Assembly: GCA_037190845.1 (NCBI GenBank)
Contig: JBBCJI010000001.1
Location: 186,001-250,000 of the forward strand
Reading direction: 5' to 3'
DNA: 64,000 nt
Origin: JBEBVQ01 sp037190845
GTDB taxonomy: Bacteria; Bacteroidota; Bacteroidia; Chitinophagales; Chitinophagaceae
This document shows positions 34,862-43,704 of the stretch, one piece after another. Numbering within the stretch: the first letter of the stretch is position 1; each line of letters starts with the position of its first letter. The notes below the pieces were generated by a model, which ran no database searches, was not told the origin of the DNA, and saw only the letters and a list, made by a program, of their open reading frames with translations. Position numbers and translations under genes: made by a program.

Positions 34862-35686
34862 ATGACCGGTCTGAAAAATAAATCTTTTTTATTTCACCTC
34901 TTTCTGCTGGTGGTATTATGCGTAATACTGTATTTCGCATTTTTTGCAAGCCTGGGTATACTGACCAATCATAACGAGGAAGTGAAAATACCCAACCTGC
35001 TCGGTAAAGATCTGAAATCAGCCCTTGCAGAAACCGAACGCCGGGGATTTGAAGTAACAGTTGACTCTGCTTACGAGCCTGAAGTACGGCCGTATGTTGT
35101 ACTGACACAGCAGCCCGATACCTCCGCCATTGTAAAAACAGGCCGGATGATCTTCCTGACTGTCAATAAAGCGGAACCGCCGCTGACGGTGATGCCCAAC
35201 CTGGTAGGCCTTTCCTATCGCAGCGCGTCTATGATGCTGAAAAGCAACCGTCTGCTGATCGGCGATACTACTTATAGACCGGATATTGCCAAAGGAGCAA
35301 TTCTGGAGCAACTGGTCCGGGGCGAAAAGATGCCTGCCGGAGAACCGATAGCGCAGGGCACACGTATAGACCTTGTGATCGGCGATGGGTTGGGAGAAAC
35401 GGAACTGATGGTCCCTGATCTTATCGGGCAGACATACCTCGAAGCAATGGCATTGGTCGGAGCACTGAATCTGCAACCCAATCTTATCTTTGTAGGGCAT
35501 ATTACGGATTCATTCAGCGCCGTGGTGTATGACCAGCAGCCCAAAGGCATGAACGAGCTTATGACCCATAACCGGATCCGCGAAGGGGATATTATTGATA
35601 TTTTCGTCAAACAAAACCCCACTCCTGAAGAGCTTGAGCACAATAGAATGCCGGTTGGAGAAGTTAATGAAGAAAGTGAAGAGTGA
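34862..35686 (+). CDS. Membrane-anchored PASTA-domain protein
   Basis: A 274-residue protein with one N-terminal membrane helix (~9-32) and three extracytoplasmic PASTA domains (~42-108, 110-180, 183-255). Each has the typical start and end: VKIPNLLGKDLKSALAE...LTVN, VMPNLVGLSYRSASMML...LVIG and MVPDLIGQTYLEAMAL...IFVK. PASTA domains bind muropeptides or peptidoglycan in other bacteria. There is no kinase or penicillin-binding domain. Its coupling with ddl (16-bp gap) supports a cell-wall role. The acidic C-terminus (EVNEESEE) is disordered. Confidence 0.9.
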   Translation: MTGLKNKSFLFHLFLLVVLCVILYFAFFASLGILTNHNEEVKIPNLLGKDLKSALAETERRGFEVTVDSAYEPEVRPYVVLTQQPDTSAIVKTGRMIFLTVNKAEPPLTVMPNLVGLSYRSASMMLKSNRLLIGDTTYRPDIAKGAILEQLVRGEKMPAGEPIAQGTRIDLVIGDGLGETELMVPDLIGQTYLEAMALVGALNLQPNLIFVGHITDSFSAVVYDQQPKGMNELMTHNRIREGDIIDIFVKQNPTPEELEHNRMPVGEVNEESEE

Positions 35687-35730
35687 ATTTGTAATGATAT
35701 AATGACGTAGCGCATGAATCTGTCCACCTC

Positions 35731-35829
35731 GTCATCCTGAATGCAGCGTAGCGGAATGAAGGATCTCACGTAACATGGAATACTCATTTTGTGGGATCCT
35801 TCGCTCCACTTCGTTTCGCTCAGGATGAC
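35731..35829. repeat. GTCAT...ATGAC palindromic repeat, copy 3
   Basis: A 99-bp imperfect palindrome: GTCATCCTGA (35731-35740) / TCAGGATGAC (35820-35829), with a nested GGATCTCAC / GTGGGATCC pair. Same termini as the copies at 11611, 23270 and 51101. Confidence 0.75.
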
Positions 35830-35954
35830 ACCGTGCTTTGATGTGAGCTTGTCAGTCATACAAAATGCTTTGCCATTCAGTATGATAGAAAATGCGTCAT
35901 TGGCACTGGAGCGTAGCGGAATGGAGCAACCTCCAGGTCAGACACTTTTAAAAA

Positions 35955-37829
35955 TTGGCGAATTTTGAAACGAACAATACATTGATCCAACGTATATTAA
36001 TATTGTATCTGGCATTTCTGCAGATGCTATGGGCGGTAAACAGTCATGCGCAGGAACAGGTAGCGCCGTTAACGTATAACCCGTTGCTCAGCGGGGCAGG
36101 GGAGAAACAACCGGGATTTGCCCGAAAAACAACTGCGCTTACACTCCCGTTTTTTGAAGACTTTACCGGTTACGACGTATTTCCTGATCCCGCCAGGTGG
36201 ACAGACCGGCAAGTGTATGTCAACAATACGATGTGTGTAAATCCCGTCAGTCGGGGAGTAGTCACTTTTGATGCATTGAATGAGCATGGTGTTCCTTATA
36301 ATACAGTCAACCCCTTTGTTGCCGTTTATGCAGACAGTTTGACTTCTCAGTTTATAGATCTCAGCAGCGACAGCCCGGCAGACAGTATTTATCTCAGCTT
36401 TTTCTATCAACCCCAGGGTAACGGATTTGCTCCCGAAGCTGATGATTCGCTCATGTTGTTTTTTAAGAAAGGGGATAGTTCGTGGGTGAAGGTATGGAGT
36501 CGGGCAGGCTCTGCAGTACACCCCTTTACACCGGTAATGGTTCCGGTGACGGATGCCGCCTTTTTTAGTGATCAATTTCAATTCCGTTTTGTAAATATTG
36601 CGTCCATCAATCTGAACGACGATGTCTGGAACCTGGACTATATCCGTATGGATAAGTACAGAACTTACAGCGATATAGACATAAACGATATCTGCACCAG
36701 CCTGGAGCCTTCGTTCCTGCTGAACGATTATGCCGCCATGCCTTACCGTCAGTTTCTGGCTGACGTAAGCCGCGAACGTGCCTCCACGCAGCAATTCAGC
36801 ATCCGCAATAATTACCAGGGGGCGAGGGATGTACAGTATCACTATATTGCGCGGGATGTCGCTACCAATACAGTGTTGGGCAGCGGTACAAATAATGGCA
36901 GTATGACGCCGGACGTCAATGTGTCCGTCTCATTCCCTGCTTATACAACAACCGTTCCGATGAGCGGACGTTATGACCGTGTTGTTTTTGAAAACAAATA
37001 TTTTTTTACTTCCGTATCCTCTGCAGACCGGTCTGAAAATGACACCATCGTACGAAACCAGGTATTTGACAATTGCCTGGCTTACGATGATGGCACAGCC
37101 GAAAGAAGCTATTTTCTCAACATGTGGCCATCGCTGCCAGGTAAGATTGCCGTAGAGTTTCATCTTAATGAGCCGGACACCCTGCGCGGGATAGCCATCT
37201 ATTTCGGCAGGCAGGTGCCGCTGGCTACATACAAATATTTTACACTGACCGTTTACGAAGATATTGCCGTTAACGGCGGAACAGATAAGTTGCTTTACGA
37301 GCAGGAACTGAACGATCCCGGCTATGCAGATACGATCAATAAATTCTGGATATACAAATTTAACCGGCCGGTACCGTTGCCGGCGGGCGCTTTCTATATC
37401 GGAACCAACCAGCCTGCATCCAGCGGCAGCGACAGTCTCTATTTCGGGCTGGACGTAAACCGGACAGGCGCAAACTATCTCTACTACAATGTATTGAATG
37501 TATGGGAATCCTCGCTGGTCTCCGGTGCTCTGATGATGCGCCCTTTGCTGGGGCAACCGGTTACCGGATCGGACGTGCCACAAATAGCACCGGAATCCGT
37601 ACAATGGAGGGTATACCCCAACCCGGTCGGGGACGTATTATATATTGTATCTCCGGATCCGACAACCGGTATCCGTTATGAAATTTGTGATGCCATGGGG
37701 CGGATTATAAAAACAGGAAATACCCGGCAGGGGATGCCTGTAATGACCAGGGACCTTTCCGCCGGGCTGTATATAATGCGCCTGAGCACAAAATCAGAAA
37801 CGTATACCACTAAAATCATTAAACTATAA
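35955..37829 (+). CDS. Secreted protein with type A T9SS sorting domain
   Basis: A 624-residue exported protein of a type common in Bacteroidetes. The signal peptide is LILYLAFLQMLWAVNSHAQ. No ATG fits; TTG 35955 gives the longest form and TTG 35982 gives a cleaner signal peptide. An MAM/jelly-roll-like region follows (LPFFEDFTGYDVFPDPARW, SQFIDLSSDSPADSIYLSFFYQPQG, WNLDYIRMDK), then Ig-like segments and the C-terminal type A CTD (WRVYPNPVGDVLYI, ICDAMGRIIKTG, LSAGLYIMRL, terminal KIIKL). Likely secreted and surface-linked by T9SS. Function unknown. The rhodanese gene follows after 10 bp, though a shared function is not obvious. Confidence 0.87.
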   Translation: MANFETNNTLIQRILILYLAFLQMLWAVNSHAQEQVAPLTYNPLLSGAGEKQPGFARKTTALTLPFFEDFTGYDVFPDPARWTDRQVYVNNTMCVNPVSRGVVTFDALNEHGVPYNTVNPFVAVYADSLTSQFIDLSSDSPADSIYLSFFYQPQGNGFAPEADDSLMLFFKKGDSSWVKVWSRAGSAVHPFTPVMVPVTDAAFFSDQFQFRFVNIASINLNDDVWNLDYIRMDKYRTYSDIDINDICTSLEPSFLLNDYAAMPYRQFLADVSRERASTQQFSIRNNYQGARDVQYHYIARDVATNTVLGSGTNNGSMTPDVNVSVSFPAYTTTVPMSGRYDRVVFENKYFFTSVSSADRSENDTIVRNQVFDNCLAYDDGTAERSYFLNMWPSLPGKIAVEFHLNEPDTLRGIAIYFGRQVPLATYKYFTLTVYEDIAVNGGTDKLLYEQELNDPGYADTINKFWIYKFNRPVPLPAGAFYIGTNQPASSGSDSLYFGLDVNRTGANYLYYNVLNVWESSLVSGALMMRPLLGQPVTGSDVPQIAPESVQWRVYPNPVGDVLYIVSPDPTTGIRYEICDAMGRIIKTGNTRQGMPVMTRDLSAGLYIMRLSTKSETYTTKIIKL

Positions 37830-37839
37830 GAACAGGCAT

Positions 37840-38160
37840 ATGCAGGAAATTACAGTAACAGAACTGAAAAACAGGCAAGATGCCGGAGAGCGCCTTCATA
37901 TTATTGACGTGCGCGAACCGGATGAATATGCAGCCTATAATATCGGAGCCCGGCTGATACCATTGGGGCAAATCATGAGTATGCAGACGGAAGAGATTGA
38001 CGATCTGAAAAATGAAGAACTGATTATTCATTGCCGTTCGGGAAAACGCAGTCTGCAGGCGTGCCTTTTCCTGGAGACGATGGGCTTCACCAATGTGAAA
38101 AACCTGGCGGGTGGTATCCTCGCCTGGCAGGAGCAATTCGACAGCCCGTCAAATGGTTGA
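37840..38160 (+). CDS. Single-domain rhodanese-like protein
   Basis: A 106-residue cytosolic rhodanese domain. The active-site loop is HCRSGKRS with the persulfide-forming Cys at 65, and LHIIDVREPDEYAAYNI and NLAGGILAWQEQ match the domain ends. Such proteins carry sulfur to tRNA thiolation, cofactor synthesis or detoxification; partner unknown. It starts 10 bp after the T9SS cargo gene, so it may be read from the same transcript. Confidence 0.93.
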   Translation: MQEITVTELKNRQDAGERLHIIDVREPDEYAAYNIGARLIPLGQIMSMQTEEIDDLKNEELIIHCRSGKRSLQACLFLETMGFTNVKNLAGGILAWQEQFDSPSNG

Positions 38161-38422
38161 ACCCACGAAGTTGTTTAAAAATGATTCGTAAAAAAAGCAA
38201 TAAGATAAAACACACCTCACGTTCTCCCCTCAGCCTGCCTGCGCTATGGCTTCGGCGCACAAAGGGAGACGACCAGTCCGTTCTGCAACCGAACTATGAC
38301 AAAAGAACGGCGCAACTACCTTCGAAGGGGGTAGGGGGATGTTTCCGCTACGATATGATTTGAATGAAATTTATATGGCTTTTTCCCTCTCAATCCTTAT
38401 CCCTCAATCCTGAGCAACAGAT

Positions 38423-38986
38423 ATGCACGATATAGAGCCATATTATAACTGGCGTCACCTGTATACGGCAGAAGAAGATGAGCAGTCTCCTTTTTACGGC
38501 CGTGAATACAGTGAATTTGAATTTTCCAATACGGTATACAACTATTATATCCATCCCCAGTGGGATGAGTTTGGGTCGCGGACGCTTTATCTGAAAGTGC
38601 TTTTTGCTGACTACGAATATAATTATGTGATTATTGAAATGATCGGGGAATGGAATGATGCGGTTGAGAATGACATCATGCAGTTGAAGCGCTCGGTAAT
38701 CGATCGTTTCATGATCCGGGGTATCTCCAAATTTATCCTGATCACTGAAAACGTGCTCAACTTCCACAGCAGTGACCCGGAATATTATGAAGAATGGTAT
38801 GAGGATATTAAAGATAAAGGCGGGTGGATCGTTTCTGTCAATATGCCGGAACAGACAAAATACGATTTTCACGGATCACATATAGACCGGTACATACGGA
38901 TGTTTGATGTGCCCGGCTGGCGCACATTTGCCCCTCAGCATTTTTTCCAGGTAGTGGATAACAAGATGCTGCGGCTGGATGGTTAA
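38423..38986 (+). CDS. Conserved hypothetical protein upstream of the sdh operon
   Basis: A 187-residue, soluble, acidic and aromatic-rich protein with no signal peptide or membrane helix and no motif I can name. Features: DIEPYYNWRHLYTAEEDEQSPFYGREYSEFEF at the start, TLYLKVLFADYEYNYVIIEMIGEWNDAVENDIMQLKRSVI in the middle and a WYEDIKDKGGWIVSVNMPE segment. It reads like a genuine protein with normal codon use. Genes of this type commonly precede sdhC in Bacteroidetes as far as I recall, but the sdh operon has its own promoter after this gene, so a link to succinate dehydrogenase is only positional. Confidence 0.72.
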   Translation: MHDIEPYYNWRHLYTAEEDEQSPFYGREYSEFEFSNTVYNYYIHPQWDEFGSRTLYLKVLFADYEYNYVIIEMIGEWNDAVENDIMQLKRSVIDRFMIRGISKFILITENVLNFHSSDPEYYEEWYEDIKDKGGWIVSVNMPEQTKYDFHGSHIDRYIRMFDVPGWRTFAPQHFFQVVDNKMLRLDG

Positions 38987-39021
38987 CTATATCAAACAAC
39001 CAACAAAGAGAAAATCTGTAC

Positions 39022-39052
39022 TTGCGCTTCTTAAAATACAGGGTTATCTTTG
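39022..39052 (+). promoter_or_regulatory. Promoter of the sdhCAB operon
   Basis: TTG at 39022-39024 and a perfect -7 box TATCTTTG at 39045-39052, 20 bp apart. Predicted leader about 38 nt to the sdhC ATG at 39096. Its position rules out the longer open frame that begins at 38979. Confidence 0.75.
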
Positions 39053-39095
39053 CAAAGATTTTACAAAACCATTACAATCTAATTCCGCCGGACAA

Positions 39096-39782
39096 ATGAA
39101 CTGGAAACATTACTTTACATCTTCCATCGGCAAAAAGCTGGTTATGGGCTTTACGGGCCTCTTTCTTATCTCTTTCTTGATCATTCATGCCTATGTCAAT
39201 GTCATGATTTTTGCCAATGACGGAGGTGTTACATTTAATATTGCCGCAAAATTCATGGGCACTACGCTGATTATCCGCATTATGGAGATCGGCCTTTTTG
39301 CGGGCATACTACTCCATATTATTCAGGGATATATGCTGGTGCAGAAAAACAACAGCACCCGGAACTCACGTTATGCGATAAAAGCAGGCAACAAGACCAG
39401 CGCCTGGTACAGTCGCTCTATGGGGCTGCTGGGCACATTGATTTTGTTGTTCCTGATCGTTCATATAGCTCATTTCTGGGTACCCTCTCGTATTACCCAT
39501 ACGCTGAACCCAATGGTTGTTAACGGGGAAGAGATGCATAATCTGTATGAGCGTATGGTGATTGTATTTGCCAATCCCTGGGTAGTTTTGTTATATGTGC
39601 TTGGCTGTTTCTCCCTGGCCTGGCATCTGATACACGGTTTTTACAGTGCTTTCCAGACATTGGGGCTTGGCACCCACAAGTATAAGCAGATGATCCGTAA
39701 TACCGGGATTGTCTTTTCTGTTTTAATCTGTGTTGTTTTTGCGTCCATGCCGGTAGCTATGTATTTTCAATGGATAAAATAA
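39096..39782 (+). CDS. sdhC: Succinate dehydrogenase cytochrome b subunit
   Basis: A 228-residue five-helix membrane anchor of the single-subunit (type B, Bacteroidetes/epsilon-type) succinate:quinone oxidoreductase. It carries two hemes b and the quinone site. The start at 39096 (MNWKHYFTSSIGKKLVMGFTG) matches the family; conserved His residues appear in FLIIHAYVNVM, HIIQGYML, LIVHIAHFWVP and AWHLIHGFYSAF. It lies directly behind a strong promoter and 33 bp before sdhA. Confidence 0.94.
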   Translation: MNWKHYFTSSIGKKLVMGFTGLFLISFLIIHAYVNVMIFANDGGVTFNIAAKFMGTTLIIRIMEIGLFAGILLHIIQGYMLVQKNNSTRNSRYAIKAGNKTSAWYSRSMGLLGTLILLFLIVHIAHFWVPSRITHTLNPMVVNGEEMHNLYERMVIVFANPWVVLLYVLGCFSLAWHLIHGFYSAFQTLGLGTHKYKQMIRNTGIVFSVLICVVFASMPVAMYFQWIK

Positions 39783-39815
39783 TCTGATTCTCACACAATA
39801 TCTGATCTTGCTGAT

Positions 39816-41795
39816 ATGACCAAGTTTAATTCCAATATACCTGCGGGGGAGCTCGACAAAAAATGGACGGATTATAAGGCTACCTGTAAGCTGGTGAACC
39901 CAGCCAACAAACGTAAACTGGAAGTGATCGTAGTAGGAACCGGACTCGCCGGAGCCTCTGCAGCCGCTGCTCTGGGTGAGCTGGGGTATAAAGTAAAGGC
40001 ATTCTGTTTTCAGGACAGCGGTCGCCGTGCACACTCCATAGCTGCACAAGGTGGTATCAATGCGGCCAAGAATTATCAGAATGACGGTGACAGTGTGTTC
40101 CGTTTGTTTTACGATACGATCAAAGGAGGTGACTATCGTGCCCGTGAATCGAACGTACACCGCCTTGCGGAGGTATCTGCCAACATCATTGACCAGTGCG
40201 TGGCACAAGGGGTTCCTTTTGCCCGTGAGTACGGCGGCCTGCTGAGTAACCGTTCTTTTGGCGGTACGCAGGTGCAGCGTACATTCTACGCTGCCGGACA
40301 AACGGGGCAGCAATTATTGATCGGCGCCTACCAGGCCATGGAGCGCCAGGTGGCGCTCGGCAATGTGACCGAATATACCCGTCATGAAATGCTTGAAGTA
40401 GTGACGATTGACGGCAAAGCCCGCGGTATCATCGCCCGTAATCTGGTGACGGGTGAACTGGAACGTCATTTCGGTCATGCGGTATTGTTGTGCAGCGGAG
40501 GTTATGGTAACGTGTTTTATCTCTCTACCAACGCTATGGGCAGCAACGTAACGGCTGCCTGGAAAGCACATAAAAAAGGAGCATTTTTCGGGAATCCCTG
40601 CTTTACACAGATACATCCTACCTGCATCCCGGTAAGCGGCGACCACCAGTCTAAGCTGACCCTGATGTCGGAGTCACTGCGTAATGACGGCCGGATATGG
40701 GTACCGAAAAAACAGAATGATACACGTAAGGCCGGTGATATTCCGGAAGATGAGCGTGACTATTACCTGGAGCGCCGTTACCCTGCATTCGGAAATCTGG
40801 TGCCTCGTGATGTGGCCAGCCGTGCTGCTAAAGAAAGATGTGATGCGGGCCATGGCGTAGGCGCCAGCAGGCAGGCAGTATATCTGGATTATGCTTCTGC
40901 CATCGAACGTTACGGAAAGATTGAAGCAGGGAAGCAGGGAATGCATAATGCAGATGCCGCTACCATCCGTACGCTGGGTATGGATGTGGTGAAAGAAAAA
41001 TACGGCAATCTGTTTGATATGTATGCAAAGATCACCGGCGAAAACCCATATGAAGTGCCGATGCGGATCTATCCCGCCGTGCACTATACCATGGGCGGTC
41101 TGTGGGTAGATTATGAATTGCAGACTACCGTACCGGGTCTTTATGCCCTGGGCGAGGCCAATTTCAGCGATCACGGCGCCAACAGACTTGGGGCGTCTGC
41201 ACTGATGCAGGGGCTTGCGGATGGTTATTTTGTGATCCCTTATACTATTGGTAATTATCTGGCGGATGAGATCCGCACCAATGCAATCCCTACGGATCAC
41301 CCCGCTTTTGTGGCGGCTGAAAAAGAAGTGGACGACCGCATTCAGAAACTGATGAGCATCAAAGGCACAGAAAGCGTAGAGTCTTTCCATAAACGCCTCG
41401 GCAAGATCATGTGGGATAAATGCGGTATGGCAAGGAATGAAAAAGGATTGAAAGAAGCGGTTGAAGAAATAAAAGCATTGCGCAAGGAGTTCTGGAGCAA
41501 TGTCCGTATCCCAGGTGAAATCAACGAATTTAATCCGGAACTGGATAAAGCGGGCAGGGTAGCCGACTTCCTTGAGTTGGGCGAACTGATGTGTCTTGAT
41601 GCATTAAACCGTAACGAAAGCTGTGGCGGGCACTTCCGGGAAGAATATCAGACGGAAGATGGAGAAGCATTGCGTCAGGACGATCAATATATGTATGTAG
41701 CCGCCTGGGAGTATAAAGGCGAAAGTAATTTCGAAATGCACCGGGAAGATCTGAACTACGAAGTGGTTCATCCTACTCAGCGCTCTTACAAATAA
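39816..41795 (+). CDS. sdhA: Succinate dehydrogenase/fumarate reductase flavoprotein subunit
   Basis: A 659-residue flavoprotein that oxidises succinate to fumarate (or the reverse). The FAD-binding GTGLAGASAAAALGELG and the covalent-FAD His region HSIAAQGGINAAKNYQNDGD are present, as are THPTCIPVSGDHQSK, the catalytic GAxxxRDVASRA (VPRDVASRAAKERCDAGHG) and HYTMGGLWVDYELQTTVPGLYALGEANFSDHGANRLGASALMQGLADG. Length is that of the Bacteroidetes type. Between this gene and sdhB lies an unrelated 294-codon gene. Confidence 0.97.
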   Translation: MTKFNSNIPAGELDKKWTDYKATCKLVNPANKRKLEVIVVGTGLAGASAAAALGELGYKVKAFCFQDSGRRAHSIAAQGGINAAKNYQNDGDSVFRLFYDTIKGGDYRARESNVHRLAEVSANIIDQCVAQGVPFAREYGGLLSNRSFGGTQVQRTFYAAGQTGQQLLIGAYQAMERQVALGNVTEYTRHEMLEVVTIDGKARGIIARNLVTGELERHFGHAVLLCSGGYGNVFYLSTNAMGSNVTAAWKAHKKGAFFGNPCFTQIHPTCIPVSGDHQSKLTLMSESLRNDGRIWVPKKQNDTRKAGDIPEDERDYYLERRYPAFGNLVPRDVASRAAKERCDAGHGVGASRQAVYLDYASAIERYGKIEAGKQGMHNADAATIRTLGMDVVKEKYGNLFDMYAKITGENPYEVPMRIYPAVHYTMGGLWVDYELQTTVPGLYALGEANFSDHGANRLGASALMQGLADGYFVIPYTIGNYLADEIRTNAIPTDHPAFVAAEKEVDDRIQKLMSIKGTESVESFHKRLGKIMWDKCGMARNEKGLKEAVEEIKALRKEFWSNVRIPGEINEFNPELDKAGRVADFLELGELMCLDALNRNESCGGHFREEYQTEDGEALRQDDQYMYVAAWEYKGESNFEMHREDLNYEVVHPTQRSYK

Positions 41796-41823
41796 TGCCG
41801 GAAGTCACGGGTAATATGTATAT

Positions 41824-42708
41824 ATGACCAGAACAACTTTTTACAATATTGGCATAGCCGTCACATCCTGTTTTCAGGTAAATGCGCAGCAGTATACTGC
41901 ACAGCTTCTTGATGCACAGGATATGCAACCGGTTGCTTATGCTAATATTGGGTTGCTGGGTACATCTTATGCGACCAACTCGGACAGTCTGGGCAACTTT
42001 ACACTTACCATACCCGATGAGATGAAAGACAGGATGCTTTCTGTTGCCATAATCGGGTATGAGTCGTATAAGATGCAGGGAAGCGAGTGGATCCGGTTGC
42101 TCAGCAGTAATAATCATAAAGTTTATTTACAGAAAAAGCCACGTGAGCTGTCTGAAGTTGTTGTGAAACCGGCGAAACTCACCCAGGCGCGTCTGGGAAG
42201 CTATATCATCTGCTCTATGGATACTGCGGGCGGACTGCCTTTTCCTTTTCTCTTTGAAGGCAAAAGAAAAAGCGGGGTTTTGGATACGCTGACTGAGATT
42301 GGCACTCTGATGAAAGTAAAGCGGAAAAAGACTTTTATTGATAGTGTAAAAATTAATGTCGGCATTTGTACACATCCTGAAATCTTATACAGGATAAATG
42401 TTTACGAAGAAACAGACGGAGACTTCAATAATATATTGCAGGAGCCGGTTTATATCCGATTGAACAGGGAAAATGTGGGACAGGAGATTACGGTTGATCT
42501 TACAAGTCTGAATCTTGTGGTCAATAATAACTTTATTGTGAGCATAGAGAAGGTAAAAGAACTGGGGGCTGGGAGTTTTACGATTTGTGGGAAAATGTTT
42601 GGACCTCCCATGTTTATGAGGATAGCCTCTCGTCAGGATATGTTTGTTAAATTGCCGGTAGTAAGCATGGGTATTTCAGCTTATGTTACTTTCAGTGAGA
42701 AAATGTAA
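41824..42708 (+). CDS. Exported CarboxypepD_reg-like protein inside the sdh operon
   Basis: A 294-residue predicted exported protein. A weak signal peptide ends CFQVNAQQ. Residues ~24-110 form a carboxypeptidase regulatory-like (TonB-receptor N-terminal-like) beta-sandwich: YTAQLLDAQDMQPVAYANIGLLGTS, SDSLGNFTLTIPDEM, SVAIIGYESYKM, then YLQKKPRELSEVVVKP. The rest (~115-294) is a beta-rich domain of unknown role (ILYRINVYEETDG, GQEITVDLTSLNLVV). Such proteins are common singletons in Bacteroidetes and can sit in the outer membrane or periplasm. It starts 28 bp after sdhA and ends 55 bp before sdhB with no terminator seen, so it should be co-transcribed. A role in succinate dehydrogenase is not known. 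Confidence 0.8.
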   Translation: MTRTTFYNIGIAVTSCFQVNAQQYTAQLLDAQDMQPVAYANIGLLGTSYATNSDSLGNFTLTIPDEMKDRMLSVAIIGYESYKMQGSEWIRLLSSNNHKVYLQKKPRELSEVVVKPAKLTQARLGSYIICSMDTAGGLPFPFLFEGKRKSGVLDTLTEIGTLMKVKRKKTFIDSVKINVGICTHPEILYRINVYEETDGDFNNILQEPVYIRLNRENVGQEITVDLTSLNLVVNNNFIVSIEKVKELGAGSFTICGKMFGPPMFMRIASRQDMFVKLPVVSMGISAYVTFSEKM

Positions 42709-42763
42709 TTTATAATATGACCTGGATGCAGGTCTGAAAATACGGACTTATAAAACACCAGTA

Positions 42764-43537
42764 ATGGAGCATTACAATATGAATCTCACCTTAAAGGTGT
42801 GGCGGCAGAAAAACAACAAGGATAAAGGGCATTTTGAGACCTTTAAAGTGAAGGATATCTCTTCCGAAATGTCATTTCTTGAAATGTTTGATGTACTGAA
42901 TGAGCAACTGATCGCTGAAGGCAAGGAGCCAATCGCATTCGACCACGACTGTCGCGAAGGTATCTGCGGTATGTGCAGCATGCATATTAACGGTCGTGCG
43001 CATGGTCCCTGGCATCAGACAACTACCTGCCAGCTCCATATGCGGGAATATAAAGACGGCGATACAATCGTTGTGGAGCCGTTCCGCGCCAATGCATTTC
43101 CGGTGATCAAAGACCTTGTGGTAGACCGTACAGCGTTCGACCGGATCATCCAGTCTGGTGGTTATATATCTGTAAACACCGGTAATGCGGTAGATGCCAA
43201 TGCGCTGCCAATAGAAAAACAAAAGGCGGATGATGCGTTTGCGGCCGCTGCATGTATCGGCTGCGGCGCTTGTGTGGCTGCCTGCCCCAATGCTTCTGCC
43301 ATGCTGTTTGTATCTGCCAAGGTATCTCACCTGGCATTGCTTCCGCAGGGCGAAGCTGAACGTAAAATCCGGTCCGTTAATATGGTCCAGCAGATGGATA
43401 AGGAAGGATTTGGCGGATGCACCAATATCGGAGCGTGCGAGGCGGAATGCCCCAAAGGTATTTCTTTGGAAAATATAGCGCGTCTCAACCGGGAATATAT
43501 CAGCGCTGTATTCTCCGGCGACACCCAGCATGCCTGA
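42764..43537 (+). CDS. sdhB: Succinate dehydrogenase/fumarate reductase iron-sulfur subunit
   Basis: A 257-residue electron-transfer subunit. Cysteines for all three clusters are visible: [2Fe-2S] in DCREGICGMC and the later TTTCQLH; [4Fe-4S] in CIGCGACVAACP; and the [3Fe-4S]-type set in CTNIGACEAECPKGI. ATG 42764 (MEHYNMNLTLKVW) is used; ATG 42779 is an alternative. It passes electrons from SdhA to the quinone in SdhC. It ends the operon; a clear terminator follows 30 bp after the stop. Confidence 0.95.
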   Translation: MEHYNMNLTLKVWRQKNNKDKGHFETFKVKDISSEMSFLEMFDVLNEQLIAEGKEPIAFDHDCREGICGMCSMHINGRAHGPWHQTTTCQLHMREYKDGDTIVVEPFRANAFPVIKDLVVDRTAFDRIIQSGGYISVNTGNAVDANALPIEKQKADDAFAAAACIGCGACVAACPNASAMLFVSAKVSHLALLPQGEAERKIRSVNMVQQMDKEGFGGCTNIGACEAECPKGISLENIARLNREYISAVFSGDTQHA

Positions 43538-43566
43538 TGATTGATTACATAATCTTAATTAAAGAC

Positions 43567-43605
43567 AACCTGTGTATTCCCTCCATGGAAAACGCAGGTT
43601 TTTTT
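43567..43605 (+). terminator. Terminator of the sdh operon
   Basis: Stem AACCTGTGT (43567-43575) / ACGCAGGTT (43592-43600), one G-U pair, followed by TTTTT. Confidence 0.82.
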
Positions 43606-43704
43606 GCTACTGTTACCTGCTTCCTGTTTATGATATCACGGTGCAATCGTTCACATGGGCAAGGTATAATCATTCATTATTTTTCATTTCAAATTATATA
43701 AATA

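Noticed and set aside
38979..39095. 39-codon extension of sdhC
   Set aside because: It contains the sdh promoter (39022-39052), and family N-termini begin at MNWKHYF (39096).
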